NCBI GenBank assembly: GCA_003978135.1 | Contig: QOAL01000165.1 | Span: 1-5,911, forward strand | DNA: 5,911 bases | Reading direction: 5' to 3' | Source of the DNA: Thermodesulfatator sp. | GTDB taxonomy: Bacteria > Desulfobacterota > Dissulfuribacteria > Dissulfuribacterales > QOAL01 | The notes under the pieces: model-generated | Told to the model about the DNA's origin: nothing | Database searches by the model: none | What the model saw: the letters and a program-made list of their open reading frames with translations, nothing else | Made by a program: the position numbers and the translations under genes | Shown: piece after piece, positions 5,822 through 5,911 of the stretch | How positions within the stretch are numbered: the first letter of the stretch is position 1 | Layout: the number at the start of each line of letters is the position of its first letter

Positions 5822-5844
5822 CAACGCAAAAAACGCACTGTCCT

Positions 5845-5861
5845 TTGATGGTTTACATCAA
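5845..5861. promoter_or_regulatory. Perfect dyad just downstream of the predicted promoter, possible operator
   Basis: TTGATG and CATCAA form a perfect 6+6 bp inverted repeat with a 5-bp spacer. It begins 20 bp downstream of the predicted -10 box on the minus strand, a position where a bound repressor would block transcription. The transcript could also fold it as a small hairpin, with a T6 run 11 nt further on, but the gap is too long for a good terminator. Confidence 0.35.
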
Positions 5862-5881
5862 TGTTCATATCCCCTAAAGGA

Positions 5882-5910
5882 AATATCAAGCTGCCTGGCT
5901 CCTGTGTCAA
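5882..5910 (-). promoter_or_regulatory. Sigma70-like promoter for the ogt operon
   Basis: On the minus strand a perfect -35 box TTGACA (5905-5910) is followed, after exactly 17 bp, by GATATT (5882-5887), which matches four of six -10 bases. It is oriented toward ogt, about 190 bp upstream of its start. The optimal spacing and perfect -35 make it the best promoter candidate in the window. Any upstream control sites would lie past the window edge. Confidence 0.6.
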
Positions 5911-5911
5911 G

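Larger units (their letters stand above)
5743..5868 (-). other. Possible 41-codon leader ORF, probably not a gene
   Basis: An ATG at 5866-5868 opens 41 codons, ending in TAG at 5743-5745, between the predicted promoter and ogt. AGGGG lies only two bases before the ATG, which is too close for efficient initiation. The frame runs through the long hairpin, and the Arg-rich product resembles nothing I know. It is kept only because it lies in the operon leader, where a translated peptide could affect expression. Confidence 0.12.

Noticed and set aside
5740..5830. Integron attC site or cassette boundary around the hairpin
   Set aside because: GTTAGAG at 5754-5760 does not fit GTTRRRY and is on the wrong side of the hairpin for an attC arrangement. 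No integrase or second site is present.
1..5911. CRISPR array, tRNA, rRNA, transposase or reverse transcriptase genes
   Set aside because: Both strands were read and none was found. There are no regularly spaced repeats, no cloverleaf-like segment and no recombinase motifs.

Overview
The window looks like bacterial chromosome, or a metagenomic or single-cell contig, of moderate GC. The gene set (O6-methylguanine methyltransferase, YfcE-type phosphoesterase, a stand-alone HyuA-like protein, an NtrB-like histidine kinase and the tail of a type IIIA proton P-type ATPase) would fit an anaerobic Desulfobacterota-like (deltaproteobacterial) genome. That taxonomic reading is an inference with modest confidence, because nothing here is a phylogenetic marker.

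Right part (1544-5911, minus strand): one compact operon. A sigma70-like promoter lies at 5882-5910, followed by a leader of about 190 nt with several dyads. Then come ogt (DNA alkylation repair), a metallophosphoesterase, a hydantoinase/oxoprolinase subunit A homologue, and a cytoplasmic PAS-histidine kinase. Successive genes overlap by 4 nt (ATGA), 20 nt and 4 nt (ATGA), so they are probably translationally coupled. No known pathway joins these four functions. HyuB, which often accompanies HyuA, and a response regulator for the kinase are both absent from the window.

Middle (1402-1543): a short convergent intergenic region with a strong two-part hairpin at 1423-1464. It has no U-tract but may terminate or insulate transcription from both sides.

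Left part (1-1422): a mosaic of gene fragments. An internal piece of a class I fumarase lies inverted (minus strand, about 167-489). It ends at the ATG of a plus-strand reading frame that encodes the N-terminal half of a NYN/PIN-like nuclease. That half is fused in frame, at a sequence both parents plausibly shared (Ala-Thr-Asp-Ala-Ala, 706-720), to the C-terminal membrane half of a proton P-type ATPase. None of the fragments has an internal stop, and their hand-counted GC differs. An 11-bp perfect inverted repeat (39-49 and 1412-1422) flanks the mosaic. Either this is a young rearrangement, perhaps a fragment-capturing element bounded by inverted repeats, or it is an amplification or assembly chimera. 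The sequence alone cannot decide, and this is the part most worth checking.
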